Shown here: positions 33,145-42,751 of the stretch, in pieces | How positions within the stretch are numbered: position 1 is the first letter of the stretch | Layout of the letters: every line of letters begins with the position of its first letter | Assembly: GCF_002159845.1 (NCBI RefSeq) | Contig: NZ_NFJK01000019.1 | Coordinates: 1-64,000 of the forward strand | Reading direction: 5' to 3' | Length of the DNA: 64,000 nt | Source of the DNA: Anaeromassilibacillus sp. An250 | Lineage (GTDB): Bacteria; Bacillota; Clostridia; Oscillospirales; Acutalibacteraceae | Notes under the pieces: model-generated | What the model saw: only the letters and a program-made list of their open reading frames with translations | Told to the model about the DNA's origin: nothing | Databases searched by the model: none | Translations under genes and position numbers: made by a program

Positions 33145-34509
33145 TTACTTGCCGACGCAGAACTGCGCAAAGACCTGGTCCACGACCGCTTCCGTCGCGC
33201 GCTCGCCGGTCAGCTCCAACAGGGCCGACACCGCCCCTTCCACGGAAACCGTCACGGCGTCCAGCGTCACGCCGGAGCGCTGCGCATCCAGCGCCTCCTG
33301 CACGCAATCCCGCGCACGCCGCGCCGCGTCGCGCTGCCGCTCGGTGAACAAAATCCCGCTCGACGGGTCCAATTCATTCGTCTTCAACAGGGACGCGACC
33401 GCCTGTTCCAACGCCTCCAAGCCATCGCCGGACAGCGCCGAAATATATACAATTTGTTTAAAATGATTTTTAATATACTCTAAGTCAATTACATTTTCCA
33501 AATCGCTCTTGTTGACCACCGCAACTGCGGGCGTATCCTGGACGGACTCGATCAAGAGGCGGTCCTCCTCGTTCAGCGCCTGGGAGGAATCGAACACCGC
33601 CAGGACGAGCTGCGCCGCCTGCACGCGCTCCCGCGCACGGTCCACGCCGATCCGCTCGACCGGGTCCTCCGTAGCGCGGATGCCCGCCGTGTCCGCCAGA
33701 TGCAGCGGGATGCCGCCGAGCAGCACGGTTTCCTCCACCACGTCGCGCGTGGTGCCCGCGTATTCGGTGACGATCGAGCGCTCGCAGCCGGAGAGCAGGT
33801 TCATCAGGGTGGATTTGCCCACGTTCGGCCGCCCGGCGATCACCGTCTCCACGCCCTCGCGCAGGACGCGGCCCGCCTCAAACTGGGAGAGAAGGCGGTC
33901 CAGCTCCTGGGCCGCGTGTTCCAGCGATTCCTGGAGGCCGCTGCCGTCCACCTCCGGGATGTCCTCGTCGGGGTAGTCCGCCCAGGCGTCCAGGTGCGCC
34001 GCGATGGTGGTCAATCCCTCGCGGATCTGGATGATCCGGCGTTCCAGCGCGCCGTCGCGCCCGGCCATGGCCGCTTTCCCGGCCTCTAGGCCCTGGGCGG
34101 AGATGATCTGCATCACGGATTCCGCCTCGGTCAGGCCGATCTTCCCATTCAGGAACGCGCGCCGGGTGAACTCCCCCGGCCCCGCCGGGGCAGCGCCCGC
34201 CGCAAAGACCGCCTGCAAGACGCGGCGCATGACGTAGATCCCCCCATGGCAGGAGAGCTCCACCACATCCTCCCCGGTAAAGCTGGCCGGGGCGACAAAA
34301 TTCAGGGCGATCGCCTCGTCGATCTCCCCCTCCGCGTCGTGGACGCGGCCATACAGGGCGGTATACCCGCGGCATTGTTCCAGCGTCTTCCCGCGCGCGG
34401 ACGTGAAGACGCGCCCGGCGATGGCGCGCGCCTCCGGGCCGGAAATGCGTACGATGCCAATCCCGCCCGCGGCCTGCGGGGTGGAGATGGCAGCTATGGT
34501 CTTTGGCAT
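33145..34509 (-). CDS. mnmE: tRNA modification GTPase MnmE (TrmE)
   Basis: A 454-residue GTPase, partner of MnmG in wobble-uridine modification. It has the N-terminal tetrahydrofolate-binding domain (1-120, including SCHGGIYVMRRVL and FTRRAFLNGKIGLTEAE), a helical domain, and an inserted G domain with GRPNVGKST, the AGTTRD switch, DTAGIR and NKSD motifs. The essential C-terminal CVGK (C-x-G-K) is present. The ATG at 34509 has GGAGG 8 bases upstream. Length matches the family (about 455). Confidence 0.97.
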   Translation of the reverse strand: MPKTIAAISTPQAAGGIGIVRISGPEARAIAGRVFTSARGKTLEQCRGYTALYGRVHDAEGEIDEAIALNFVAPASFTGEDVVELSCHGGIYVMRRVLQAVFAAGAAPAGPGEFTRRAFLNGKIGLTEAESVMQIISAQGLEAGKAAMAGRDGALERRIIQIREGLTTIAAHLDAWADYPDEDIPEVDGSGLQESLEHAAQELDRLLSQFEAGRVLREGVETVIAGRPNVGKSTLMNLLSGCERSIVTEYAGTTRDVVEETVLLGGIPLHLADTAGIRATEDPVERIGVDRARERVQAAQLVLAVFDSSQALNEEDRLLIESVQDTPAVAVVNKSDLENVIDLEYIKNHFKQIVYISALSGDGLEALEQAVASLLKTNELDPSSGILFTERQRDAARRARDCVQEALDAQRSGVTLDAVTVSVEGAVSALLELTGERATEAVVDQVFAQFCVGK

Positions 34510-34847
34510 GGATGTTCCTCCTTTTTCGATGCGTCCGCGGCCTTCCGGAAAATGGCCGCCCGGCCAGCAATCCCCATCCAGCCGCGGGGCCGGGGTTCGC
34601 GGGCTGGGAAGGAGGCGGCCGATCCCCTTTCCTCCCCTGCGTGGAAAAGGCGCTGCCCGGCCAGGCGCGCAGATTCCCCGCGGGGGCGCATGGCCTTCCA
34701 AAACAGAAAGGGCTTGCCGCGCGTCCCTGTGTTTCCGATGCGCTTCCTGGCGCGCAGGGGCCCTTCCCCCGAGCGCGCCCATGGCATGACAAAAAGGGAC
34801 GATTCCGCAGAACCGTCCCCCTTCCGTCTGGTATCCAAACGACAGCC
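34510..34847. other. Gap between jag and mnmE
   Basis: About 340 bases with no recognisable gene. The jag terminator is at 34796-34819. The remainder is GC-rich with no clear promoter motif, though mnmE must be transcribed from here. Confidence 0.5.
34796..34819 (-). terminator. Terminator of the rnpA-yidD-yidC-jag unit
   Basis: gggacg pairs with cgtccc around a 12-base loop, followed on the minus strand by TTTTTGTC. It lies about 30 bases after the jag stop. Confidence 0.8.
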
Positions 34848-35699
34848 TTATTCGCCGTCTTTATTCCGATTGATGTCGATGCGGCCGTAGAGCGGGCCGG
34901 AGGTCTCTTTCCTCGGCTGGGAGCGCTGCTGCGTCTGCCCGGCCGGTCTTTGCCCCTGCGGGCGCGGGCCTCTGCCGCCGTAGTTGTTCTTGTGGTAGTC
35001 CCCGCGGGATTTATCGCCGTACGGTTTGCGGGGCCCGCGCGAATGATAGGGCTTGCGCGGCTGCGGGCGCTCCCCATCCACCGGGCCGATCACCACATGG
35101 CGGTTGAGGTCTTCGCCTTCGCTCCAGCTCTTTGCGCCCTCCACAGTCTGCACCGCCGTATGGATGATGCGGCGCTCGTACGGGTTCATGGGCTCGAGGG
35201 AGCAATTGCGGCCCGACTTGACCGCCTTGTTTGCGATCTTTTTGCCGAGCACTTCCAGGGTGTCCTTGCGCTTCTCGCGGTAATTGCCGATGTCCAGCGT
35301 AATGCGGAAGTACGTATTCTCAATGTGGTTGGCCACCAGGCCGGCCAAATACTGGAGCGCGTCGAGCGTCTCCCCGCGGTGCCCGATGATAAAGCCCACG
35401 TCCTCGCCGGACAGGGAGATCAAAGCGCCGCTCTCCTCCTCCTGGATGTCGAACTGCACGTTGGACAATCCCATATTGGAGAGGATGTTCTTCAAATACT
35501 GCGCCGCAGCGTCTGCGGGGCTGTCTTTGACATAGGCGCGCACCTTTGCGGGATTGCCGCCAAACAGGCCGAATGTCTTTTTCACGGGCATTTCCAGAAT
35601 CTCGAATTCTGCCTCGTGGGACTCCACGCCCAACTCCTTGCATGCGGCCTCAAAGGCCTCTTCCACCGTATTCCCGGTTCCAATTGCTTCTTTAATCAC
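34848..35699 (-). CDS. jag: RNA-binding protein Jag (KhpB)
   Basis: A 283-residue RNA-binding protein linked to membrane insertion and cell elongation. It has a Jag_N domain (about 1-50, GNTVEEAFEAACKELGV ... KTFGLFGGNPAKVR), a KH domain (about 65-140, SGEDVGFIIGHRGETLDALQYL) and an R3H domain (about 150-210, LEPMNPYERRIIHTAVQ ... SEGEDLNRHVVIGP). It ends in an unusually long basic, Gly/Pro/Arg/Gln-rich disordered tail (about 212-283). The start was set at GTG 35699, 6-7 bases after GGGAGGG, giving the family start MIKEAIGTG. It is downstream of yidC as in most Firmicutes. Confidence 0.92.
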   Translation of the reverse strand: MIKEAIGTGNTVEEAFEAACKELGVESHEAEFEILEMPVKKTFGLFGGNPAKVRAYVKDSPADAAAQYLKNILSNMGLSNVQFDIQEEESGALISLSGEDVGFIIGHRGETLDALQYLAGLVANHIENTYFRITLDIGNYREKRKDTLEVLGKKIANKAVKSGRNCSLEPMNPYERRIIHTAVQTVEGAKSWSEGEDLNRHVVIGPVDGERPQPRKPYHSRGPRKPYGDKSRGDYHKNNYGGRGPRPQGQRPAGQTQQRSQPRKETSGPLYGRIDINRNKDGE

Positions 35700-35759
35700 G
35701 TTTAACCCTCCCGGCTCCACACCGCACGGTTGTCTTCTTGATACGCGGCGCGTTTCTCG

Positions 35760-36809
35760 TTATTTTTTTGTTCCCCGGTAATCGTCGCTGCTCTGTTTTT
35801 GCTTTCCCTTTTGTTTTTGTGGATGCTGCGCAGACGCCTTTTCCTTTTTCTGCTGCTTTGGCGCGGGCCCTGCATGGATCTTCAGGGGCACGGCCAGAGG
35901 CTTCATCCTCGCCTCTTCCACCTCGCGCAGCGCGACTCGCTGCGCCTCCGCCTTTGCGCTCACCAGCGCGGGGCTATAGAATTTGCGCAATAGCATGGAC
36001 TGCACAAAGCTCACCGTGGTCTGGATGGTCCAATAGAAGCCGACGGCCCCCGGGACGGTGTACGCGATCCAGGCGGTCAGAAGCGGCATCAGGTAGAGCA
36101 TCCATTTCATGCAGCCCTGCTGCTGGCTCATGCCGGGCTGCATCTTCATCATAATCACCTGCGACAGCAGGGAGGTCAGAAGGCACAGCGCGGGGATGAC
36201 CCACATAAAGGTCAGGAAGTGGCTGCTTTGCGGCGTATCCAAAAGGTTCAGGCCACAGAAATTGAATCCGCGGCTCAGGGATTCCATGCGGGACAGCTCG
36301 TCCCCGGTAAACATCGTCAGATGCGGACGGAGCTGGTCGAAATGTTTGATGATCTCCATCTGGGAGTAGTAGCCGACGTTCAGCGTCGTGCCCACGCCCG
36401 GGATCTGCGACAACAGGGCGGTCGCTTTATTGATCGAATCAATGCTGATGTGCAGAACGTTCTGCAGCGGGTACAGAACCGTGTAGTAAATGCCGAGCAT
36501 GATCGGGAACGGGATCAGGGTCACCAGGCAACCGCTGGTGGGGTTGACCCCCTCCTGCTCCATCAGCTTCTGCATTTCCTCCTGCATTTTCAGCCGGTCG
36601 TTTGCATATTTGGTGCGGATCTCCTGCTGCTTGGCCGCCATCTTGCTGTTGGCCGCCATGGATTTCTGCTGTTTGACCGAAAAAGGAAGGAGCAAAAGCT
36701 TGGTGATGATTGTAAACAGAATAATTGCAACACCATAGTTCGGGATAATTTCATAAAGGAACCACAACAAATATCCCAGAATACTGCCGAACCAATTGAA
36801 AATTTCCAT
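35760..36809 (-). CDS. yidC: Membrane protein insertase YidC
   Basis: A 349-residue Oxa1/YidC-family insertase that inserts and folds membrane proteins with or without SecYEG. It has about five hydrophobic segments. The first, FGSILGYLLWFLYEI, is followed by NYGVAIILFTIITKLLLLPFSVKQQKSM with the conserved hydrophilic-groove arginine region absent or shifted. The coil QQEIRTKYANDRLKMQEEMQKLMEQEGVNP and the helix GCLVTLIPFPIMLGIYYTVLYPL are typical. The C-terminal tail is Lys/Gln-rich. It has no cleavable lipoprotein signal, unlike Bacillus SpoIIIJ. It lies between yidD and jag, the standard order. Confidence 0.95.
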   Translation of the reverse strand: MEIFNWFGSILGYLLWFLYEIIPNYGVAIILFTIITKLLLLPFSVKQQKSMAANSKMAAKQQEIRTKYANDRLKMQEEMQKLMEQEGVNPTSGCLVTLIPFPIMLGIYYTVLYPLQNVLHISIDSINKATALLSQIPGVGTTLNVGYYSQMEIIKHFDQLRPHLTMFTGDELSRMESLSRGFNFCGLNLLDTPQSSHFLTFMWVIPALCLLTSLLSQVIMMKMQPGMSQQQGCMKWMLYLMPLLTAWIAYTVPGAVGFYWTIQTTVSFVQSMLLRKFYSPALVSAKAEAQRVALREVEEARMKPLAVPLKIHAGPAPKQQKKEKASAQHPQKQKGKQKQSSDDYRGTKK

Positions 36810-36823
36810 GTATGCTTTCTCCT

Positions 36824-37060
36824 CTATTTTGATGTTCCCTTTTCCTTCTTCTCCGGGACCGGGTCATACCCGCCCCGGCTGAACGGATTGCAGCGCAAAA
36901 TGCGGTACAGCGCCAAAAGGGAACCCTTCAGCGCGCCGAAACGCTCAATCGCCTCCAACGCATAATTGGAACAGGTGGGATAATATTTGCAGCAGGGCTG
37001 TTTGAATGGGGAGATCGCCTGCTGATAAAATCGAATAAGCAAAATAAGCAGGCGTTTCAT
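36824..37060 (-). CDS. yidD: Membrane protein insertion efficiency factor YidD
   Basis: A 78-residue membrane-associated protein that assists YidC-dependent insertion. Full family signature: [39 protein letters not shown] followed by [17 protein letters not shown], with the three conserved cysteines. It overlaps rnpA by 4 bases (ATGA), and yidC follows after 14 bases, so it is translationally coupled in the operon. Confidence 0.95.
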   Translation of the reverse strand: MKRLLILLIRFYQQAISPFKQPCCKYYPTCSNYALEAIERFGALKGSLLALYRILRCNPFSRGGYDPVPEKKEKGTSK

Positions 37061-37395
37061 TTCAAAACACCCGCGTCTTTCAATTGCCGCATCAAAACGC
37101 GGTAAATATCCGTGCTTTTTACAAAGGGCGTGCGGCCGCGCGCCACCAGGACAAAATCAAACCCTTCCCGCACCTGCGGGGCAGCCTGCCGGAACGCTTC
37201 CCGGATAATCCTGCGGGAGCGGTTGCGCTTGACGGCATTGCCGGTCTTTTTCCCCGTCGTAATGCCCACGCGCACGTTCTGGCTGCGGTTTTTTAAAACA
37301 TAGGTCACGACCACCGGCGACACATACGACTTGCCCCGCGTATAGATGCGCCGGAAATCCCGATTCTCTTTGATTGGTGTAAACAAGTCCATCAT
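37057..37395 (-). CDS. rnpA: Ribonuclease P protein component
   Basis: A 112-residue protein subunit of RNase P, which matures tRNA 5' ends. It begins [24 protein letters not shown] and carries the RNR motif [22 protein letters not shown], the hallmark of the family. Two adjacent ATGs (37395, 37392) are possible; I used the first, after a weak gtggaag site. It is separated from rpmH by about 325 bases, wider than usual, and rpmH has its own terminator, so rnpA probably uses its own promoter. Confidence 0.93.
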   Translation of the reverse strand: MMDLFTPIKENRDFRRIYTRGKSYVSPVVVTYVLKNRSQNVRVGITTGKKTGNAVKRNRSRRIIREAFRQAAPQVREGFDFVLVARGRTPFVKSTDIYRVLMRQLKDAGVLK

Positions 37396-37720
37396 TCTTC
37401 CACGATCCCTCTTCGGGATGCCAGAAACGCACATTGGATGCGCCATCCGGGACCTATTCCCGAAAAACATCCGCCGGTTTGCCCGTTGTTTGCCTCAACA
37501 GGCAAAAAAACGGCCCATATGCCCCTTATTTAGAGGGCTGCTGCAACAAACAGCGCGCAGCAAAACCGGCGCGTTTGAAAATCGGAAGGGCCGCCCTGTT
37601 TTTGGAGCCCCCTTCCGCATCCGCGTGCCATTGTCTCCCGTCCAACGATTTCCGGCGGCCTGGGAAGCCGCCGCGCGGCTCGTGCTAAAAAGAAAGGCCA
37701 CACTCCGGTGGCCTTTTGTC
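37396..37720. other. Gap between rnpA and rpmH
   Basis: No gene is recognised. A small inverted repeat, tttgcc-tcaaca-ggcaaa, lies near 37490-37508 and could be a processing or attenuation hairpin ahead of rnpA. The rpmH terminator is at the right end. Confidence 0.45.
37694..37716 (-). terminator. Terminator of rpmH
   Basis: aaaggccac pairs with gtggccttt around actcc; the minus strand continues CTTTTT. It is 4 bases past the rpmH stop. Confidence 0.8.
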
Positions 37721-37855
37721 TTAGTAGCTCAGGCGCGCTCTGCCTTTTGCTCTACGGCGGGCTAATACCTTGCGGCCGTTGCTGGTAGACATTCTTTTGC
37801 GGAAGCCGTGCTCCTTTTTTCTGTGGAGCTTCTTGGGCTGATACGTTCTCAGCAT
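37721..37855 (-). CDS. rpmH: 50S ribosomal protein L34
   Basis: A 44-residue ribosomal protein. The translation begins [18 protein letters not shown], continues with the [19 protein letters not shown] core and ends RARLSY, a textbook L34. AAGGAGGGTG lies 8 bases before the ATG at 37855. It is the first minus-strand gene beside the origin, with a consensus promoter at 37897-37926. Confidence 0.97.
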   Translation of the reverse strand: MLRTYQPKKLHRKKEHGFRKRMSTSNGRKVLARRRAKGRARLSY

Positions 37856-38442
37856 ACATACACCCTCCTTTCGGGGTACAAACCTTGCAATTTAGCATTA
37901 TATATTATATCCGTCCGGGCTGTCAACCTTTTCTTAGCGAAAAAATGCGCGGGAAACCGGCATTCCTGCGGGATTTTCGCAAGAACTAAGGGGCATGCCC
38001 TTTCCCGACCACAAGATGCAGGGCCGTATCTTTTTAAAAGAACAATGCGAAAAAATTTTTCACCGGCAAACCGGGGGCGGACGGGGCCTTTTGCAGGGGC
38101 GTTTCCCAGCCGGTTTCCCTTCCGGGACGGGGGCGTCCCGGCGCCGCCTTTTTTGGGGAATCTGTGGAAAAAGCGGTTTTCTGCCCGGTAAAGCCCCGGT
38201 TTTTCCGGCGGGGACGCCCTTTTTACACGGGATTCTTTTCCACAGCTTTTCACCAAATCGATTTCTAACTGTTGAAAAGTTGTAAAAGCGATGAAATTGT
38301 GATACTATAAGATATATACTGCCTGAAGTCTATCGATTTCCAAAACTGGTGAAATTTGGATGTGCCGGTCCCGGTTTCACCCGCTTTGTTTGCAAGGAAA
38401 ACATGCGCGCAAGGACGATTTTGAAAACACGGAGGTTCAAAC
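37856..38442. other. Origin region upstream of dnaA
   Basis: The divergent rpmH/dnaA intergenic region, 587 bases. DnaA-box-like TTTTCCACA sequences occur at 38236-38244 (plus) and 38163-38171 (minus); they differ from TTATCCACA at one position. The right 150 bases are AT-rich, with tactataagatatatact near 38303-38320 as a probable dnaA promoter region. This is one half of a likely bipartite oriC. Confidence 0.7.
37897..37926 (-). promoter_or_regulatory. Promoter of rpmH
   Basis: On the minus strand, TTGACA (37926-37921), an 18-base spacer and TATAAT (37902-37897), about 42 bases before the rpmH ATG. Confidence 0.85.
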
Positions 38443-39762
38443 ATGGAATCTTTTACCGAAGCCTGGAGTTTTATTTGCGAATACTGCAAAAAACACATCA
38501 CAGAGGTGGCTTACACCACCTGGATCAGCCGGATTGAGCCGGTCAGCCTGGACTTTGCAAAGGGGATCGCCCTTCTGAAGGCGCCGAATGAATTCCACCG
38601 GCAGACGCTGAACCGGTGCTATATGGATCTTCTGAACGATGCGGTGGCCGAGATCTTCGGGCCGGGCATCCAGGTGCAGATCTGCGTGCCGGAGGACGTG
38701 CCCTCCGCGGAGAAGGAGGAGGAAGAGGACGCCTCTTCCCAGAACGACGACTACGAGTTCACCTTCGACACGTTCATCGTGGGGCCGTCGAACAAATTTG
38801 CGCATGCGGCTTCCATGGCGGTCGCCACAAAGCCGGCGACACTCTACAACCCGCTGTTCATCTACGGCAATTCCGGCCTCGGGAAAACCCACCTGCTCTA
38901 TGCCATCTGCAACGAGATCGCAAGAAGGCATCCGGAGATGAACATCGTCTACATCAAAGGCGACGAATTCACCAACGAGCTGATCGAAGCCATCCGCCAC
39001 GGCACCACCGCGGAGTTCCACCAGCGGTACCGCAAGGCGGACGTGTTCCTCGTGGACGATATCCAGTTCATCGCGGGCAAGGAATCCACCCAGGAGGAAT
39101 TCTTCCACACCTTTAATACCTTATATGAGGCAAAAAAGCAGATCGTCCTCACATCCGACCGTCCGCCCAAGGACATCGCCACCCTGGAAGAGCGCCTGCT
39201 CACCCGGTTTGAGTGGGGCCTGACCGCGGACATCCAGCCGCCGGATTTTGAAACGCGCATCGCGATCATCAAGCGCAAGGCGGAGCTGCTCGGCATCGAC
39301 CTGCCGAACAACGTGATCGAATACATCGCCAACCGGCTGAAGAACAACATCCGCCAGTTGGAGGGCACGGTCAAGAAGATGAAGGCGTACTACCTGCTCA
39401 ACGGCGACGCCCTCAACCTGTCCACGGCGCAGATGGCGGTCAGCGACATCATCAACAACGAGCAGCCGGTCCCGGTGACCGTGGAGAAGATCATCGAGGA
39501 GGTCGCACGCACGTACGGCACCAGCCCGGAGGACATCCGCTCGAGCAAGCGCTCGGCCAACATCTCCAACGCGCGCCAGGTGGCCATGTATGTGGTGCGC
39601 GAGATCACCCAGATGCCCATGACCTCGATCGGCGAGGAGTTCGGCGGCCGCGACCACTCGACGGTGGTCTACGCCATCCAGCAGGTGGAGAAGGGCATGG
39701 CCCGCGATCCCAAGACCAAGGGCACCGTGGAGGACATCATCAAGAACATCCGCGACCGGTAA
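38443..39762 (+). CDS. dnaA: Chromosomal replication initiator protein DnaA
   Basis: A 439-residue AAA+ initiator. Domain I (about 1-80) contains FICEYCKKHITEVAYTTWI. A short acidic linker (about 85-105) is followed by the AAA+ domain III with Walker A GNSGLGKTHLL, Walker B VDDIQFIAGKES and sensor motifs. Domain IV is the DNA-binding domain with the signature NISNARQVAMYVVREITQMPMTSIGEEFGGRDHSTVVYAI. GGAGG lies 8 bases before the ATG. It is flanked on both sides by box-rich intergenic regions. It starts the rightward gene set dnaA-dnaN-S4-recF-remB. Confidence 0.98.
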   Translation: MESFTEAWSFICEYCKKHITEVAYTTWISRIEPVSLDFAKGIALLKAPNEFHRQTLNRCYMDLLNDAVAEIFGPGIQVQICVPEDVPSAEKEEEEDASSQNDDYEFTFDTFIVGPSNKFAHAASMAVATKPATLYNPLFIYGNSGLGKTHLLYAICNEIARRHPEMNIVYIKGDEFTNELIEAIRHGTTAEFHQRYRKADVFLVDDIQFIAGKESTQEEFFHTFNTLYEAKKQIVLTSDRPPKDIATLEERLLTRFEWGLTADIQPPDFETRIAIIKRKAELLGIDLPNNVIEYIANRLKNNIRQLEGTVKKMKAYYLLNGDALNLSTAQMAVSDIINNEQPVPVTVEKIIEEVARTYGTSPEDIRSSKRSANISNARQVAMYVVREITQMPMTSIGEEFGGRDHSTVVYAIQQVEKGMARDPKTKGTVEDIIKNIRDR

Positions 39763-40246
39763 CCCCCGGCAGGGTCCCGGCGTTTTGCGCCCACAGGGCG
39801 GCTGTGTAACCATGCGGCGCTTTGCGGATTCGTGCGCCTTTCGTTATACAAATAGTTATAATACAAATTGTATAGATGCTATGCAGAGTGTGCCGTTTCT
39901 TAAAAAGAGCCTTTTGAGAAACCGGATTTTTGCGCCTTGAAATCTTTTAACGTGTTTTCAACTTTCCCCACAGAGTTTTCAACAAATTGTTGATTCTGGG
40001 GTGGATAATACAACCTTCCACAATGCATAAACATACAAAAAATGAAAATTCCGGCGTTTTTTGCCGCGCCAGCACTGGGTTTCCGGAGATTTTCCACATT
40101 TCCCCGGCCCCTACTGCTGGTACTAAATCAAAAGCATTCCATTGCTATGCTTATAAAGAGAGAAAACCGGAAGTTGCGGTGGAAACCCCGCAAACAAGGT
40201 GGAAAACATCGAGCCGCTTGGCCCAAACAGATAAAAGGGTGATACA
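39763..40246. other. Origin region between dnaA and dnaN (likely unwinding element)
   Basis: A 484-base AT-rich gap. The segment 39841-39885 (gttatacaaatag, ttataatacaaattg) is a candidate duplex-unwinding element. DnaA-box-like sites: GGTGGATAA (40000-40008, minus strand TTATCCACC) and TTTTCCACA (40090-40098), plus weaker TTTTCCACC and CCTTCCACA copies. No gene is seen. Together with 37856-38442 it forms a bipartite oriC as in Bacillus. Confidence 0.75.
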
Positions 40247-41356
40247 ATGAAAATAACTTGCAGCAAACAACAATTGACGGAAGCCGTCTCCAATGTGCAG
40301 CGGGCCGTCTCGACCAAATCCTCCATCCCCGCGCTCGAAGGCATCCTCCTGAAAGCGCACGGGCAGGAGGTGACCCTCTGCGGGTATGACCTGGAGCTGG
40401 GCATGACCACCACCATCGAAGCCTCTGTGGAGGAGCCCGGCAACCTGGTCTTAAGCGCACGTTTGTTCGGTGATATCGTGCGCCGCCTCCCCGGGGAGCA
40501 GGTCTGCATCGCGTCCGATGAAAAGAACATCACCGCGATCACCTGCGGCCTGAGCGAATTTTCGATCGTCGGCATCCCGGCGGAGGAGTATCCGGAGATC
40601 CCCTCGATCACCGGGGAGACCACGATCGATCTGCCGCACAGCATGCTCAAGAGCATGATCCGCCAGACGATCTTTGCCGTGGCGGACACGGACGCAAAGC
40701 CCATCCACACGGGGACCCTGTTTGAGCTGGGCGGCGGCACGCTGCGGCTGGTGTCCGTGGACGGGTACCGCCTGGCGATCCGCGAGGAGCCGGTGCAGGC
40801 AAACGAAGAGGCCAGCTTTGTGGTCCCGGGCAAGACGCTCAACGAGGTGACGAAGCTGCTCAGCGACAGCGAGGAAGAGACCCTTTCCCTGGTCGTAGGG
40901 CGCCGCCATATCCTGTTTAAGATCGGGAATTATACGGTGATCTCCCGGCTTTTGGAGGGCGAATTCCTCGATTACAAGGCGGCGATCCCCGCCGCAAGCA
41001 GCACCGAGGTGCTGGTCAACACGCGCAGCTTTATCGAGAGCGTGGAGCGCGTGTCGCTTCTGATCACCGACCGCCTGAAGAGCCCGGTCCGCTGCCTGTT
41101 TGAGGACAATGAAATCAAGCTGTCCTGCTCCACCTCCATGGGGCGCGCGAACGACCAGTTCGAAGCGCAGATTACAGGGGGGAATGTGGAGATTGGATTT
41201 AACAACCGGTATTTGCTCGACGCCCTGCGGAACGCGGAGGGCGACGAGGTCAAGGTGCAGCTGAACGGCCCCTTGAGCCCGATGAAGGTCCTCCCGCGGG
41301 AGGGGAACGCCTTCCTGTTCCTGGTGCTTCCGGTCCGCCTGAAGAGCGACAGCTGA
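40247..41356 (+). CDS. dnaN: DNA polymerase III beta sliding clamp
   Basis: A 369-residue clamp subunit that tethers polymerases to DNA. It has three repeated clamp folds (about 1-120, 125-245 and 248-368). Family marks are [51 protein letters not shown] and the C-terminal loop [21 protein letters not shown]. The RBS AGGGTGA lies 5 bases before the ATG at 40247. Length is normal (about 370). It is followed after 89 bases by an S4-domain gene and recF. Confidence 0.98.
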   Translation: MKITCSKQQLTEAVSNVQRAVSTKSSIPALEGILLKAHGQEVTLCGYDLELGMTTTIEASVEEPGNLVLSARLFGDIVRRLPGEQVCIASDEKNITAITCGLSEFSIVGIPAEEYPEIPSITGETTIDLPHSMLKSMIRQTIFAVADTDAKPIHTGTLFELGGGTLRLVSVDGYRLAIREEPVQANEEASFVVPGKTLNEVTKLLSDSEEETLSLVVGRRHILFKIGNYTVISRLLEGEFLDYKAAIPAASSTEVLVNTRSFIESVERVSLLITDRLKSPVRCLFEDNEIKLSCSTSMGRANDQFEAQITGGNVEIGFNNRYLLDALRNAEGDEVKVQLNGPLSPMKVLPREGNAFLFLVLPVRLKSDS

Positions 41357-41445
41357 CGCCCCGCTTTGCCCGGGCGTTTGCGAAAAAACCGGCGCGGCTG
41401 CCTGCGCAGCACGCGGCCCATATTTTACAGAAAAGAGACCGATCT

Positions 41446-41685
41446 ATGAAGAAAGAAAGCATTTCGATCGACACAGAGTTCATCCGCCTGGACGCCCTGC
41501 TCAAACGCGGCGGCGCCGTGGATACGGGCGGGCAGGCGAAATTTGAGATCCAGGCCGGGAACGTGCAGGTGAACGGCGAGCCGTGCACCATGCGCGGGAA
41601 AAAGATGCGGCCCGGCGACCAGGCGGTCTATAACAACGTATGTTACGAGGTGTGTAGTTCTGAAAATACAGAGTCTGGCGTTTGA
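41446..41685 (+). CDS. yaaA: S4-domain RNA-binding protein (YaaA type)
   Basis: A 79-residue S4 RNA-binding protein found between dnaN and recF in many Firmicutes, thought to act in ribosome assembly. The S4 motif is [47 protein letters not shown]. The ATG at 41446 has aaagaga upstream. Its last 26 bases overlap the probable start of recF, so the two are translationally coupled. Confidence 0.9.
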   Translation: MKKESISIDTEFIRLDALLKRGGAVDTGGQAKFEIQAGNVQVNGEPCTMRGKKMRPGDQAVYNNVCYEVCSSENTESGV

Positions 41686-42751
41686 ACACTACCGCAACCT
41701 CTGCGCGGGAAGCCTCACCCCCTGCCCGGGGATGAACGTCATCTACGGCAGGAATGCGCAGGGGAAAACCAACCTGTTGGAGGCGGTCTGGCTGTTTACC
41801 GGCGGGCGCTCGTTCCGGGGCGCGCGCGACGGCGAGCTGGTGGCCTTCGGCCAGGAAAAGGCGGCGCTGCACCTGCAATTTTACAGCGAGGAGCGCGAGC
41901 AGGAGGCGGAGCTCACCATCCAGAACGGGCGGCGCAGCGCGTCGCTCAACGGCGTGCCAAAGCGCTCCCCCGCGGAGCTGGTCGGCAAATTCCGCGCCGT
42001 GCTGTTCTCCCCGGAGCACCTCTCCCTCATCAAGAGCGGCCCGGCGCTGCGGCGGAATTTCATCGACGCGGCCCTCTGCCAGGTAAAGCCGGCCTATGCG
42101 CCGCTTCTGTCGCGGTATCACCACACGCTGGTGCAGCGCAACGCGCTGCTGAAAGACATCCCGCGCCACGCTGAGCTCTTGGATACCCTGGAGATCTGGG
42201 ACGACCGCCTCGCGCGGTACGGCGACGCCGTGGCAAGGGAGCGCGCGGCGTACATACAAAAAATCGAGGCGCCCGCGCGGGAGCTCTACGCGGGGATTTC
42301 GGAAAATAAGGAACAATTTGGAATACAGTATCAAAAAAGCGCCGAAAATCTAAGGGAGGCATTGGCGGCGGCGCGCCGGGACGACCTACAGAGCGGCCAC
42401 ACCACGGTGGGGCCGCACCGCGACGACCTGGAGGTCACCGTGGACGGCGTCTCTGCGCGGGCCTATGGGTCCCAGGGGCAGCAGCGCTCCCTGGTGTTGG
42501 CGCTCAAGCTGGCCGAGGCCGATGTGCTGGAGCAGGAGGGCGGCGAAGCGCCGGTCATCCTGCTGGACGATGTGATGAGCGAGCTCGACGCCGGCCGGCA
42601 GCATTACCTGCTCAACCGCTTGGACGGGCGGCAGGTGTTTCTCACGTGCTGCGAGCCGGGCGCGGTCAAGCGCCTGGAGGAAGGCGCGCTGTTTGAAGTG
42701 CGGAGAGGAGAACTTTATGTACCTACATCTGGGGCAGGACACGGTGATTAA
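41660..42751 (+). CDS. recF: DNA replication and repair ATPase RecF (probable CTG start)
   Basis: A 363-residue SMC-like ATPase that loads RecA at gaps and stalled forks. Walker A is GRNAQGKTN (G30-N38), the signature is [19 protein letters not shown]-like, and Walker B is [12 protein letters not shown]. The first ATG in frame (41732) falls inside the first strand and would remove the conserved [13 protein letters not shown] segment. That segment is open upstream back to a CTG at 41660, which sits 7 bases after GAGGTG, so I place the start there. It overlaps the S4 gene by 26 bases and remB by 35 bases. A non-ATG start is inferred, not proven. Confidence 0.9.
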   Translation: MKIQSLAFEHYRNLCAGSLTPCPGMNVIYGRNAQGKTNLLEAVWLFTGGRSFRGARDGELVAFGQEKAALHLQFYSEEREQEAELTIQNGRRSASLNGVPKRSPAELVGKFRAVLFSPEHLSLIKSGPALRRNFIDAALCQVKPAYAPLLSRYHHTLVQRNALLKDIPRHAELLDTLEIWDDRLARYGDAVARERAAYIQKIEAPARELYAGISENKEQFGIQYQKSAENLREALAAARRDDLQSGHTTVGPHRDDLEVTVDGVSARAYGSQGQQRSLVLALKLAEADVLEQEGGEAPVILLDDVMSELDAGRQHYLLNRLDGRQVFLTCCEPGAVKRLEEGALFEVRRGELYVPTSGAGHGD

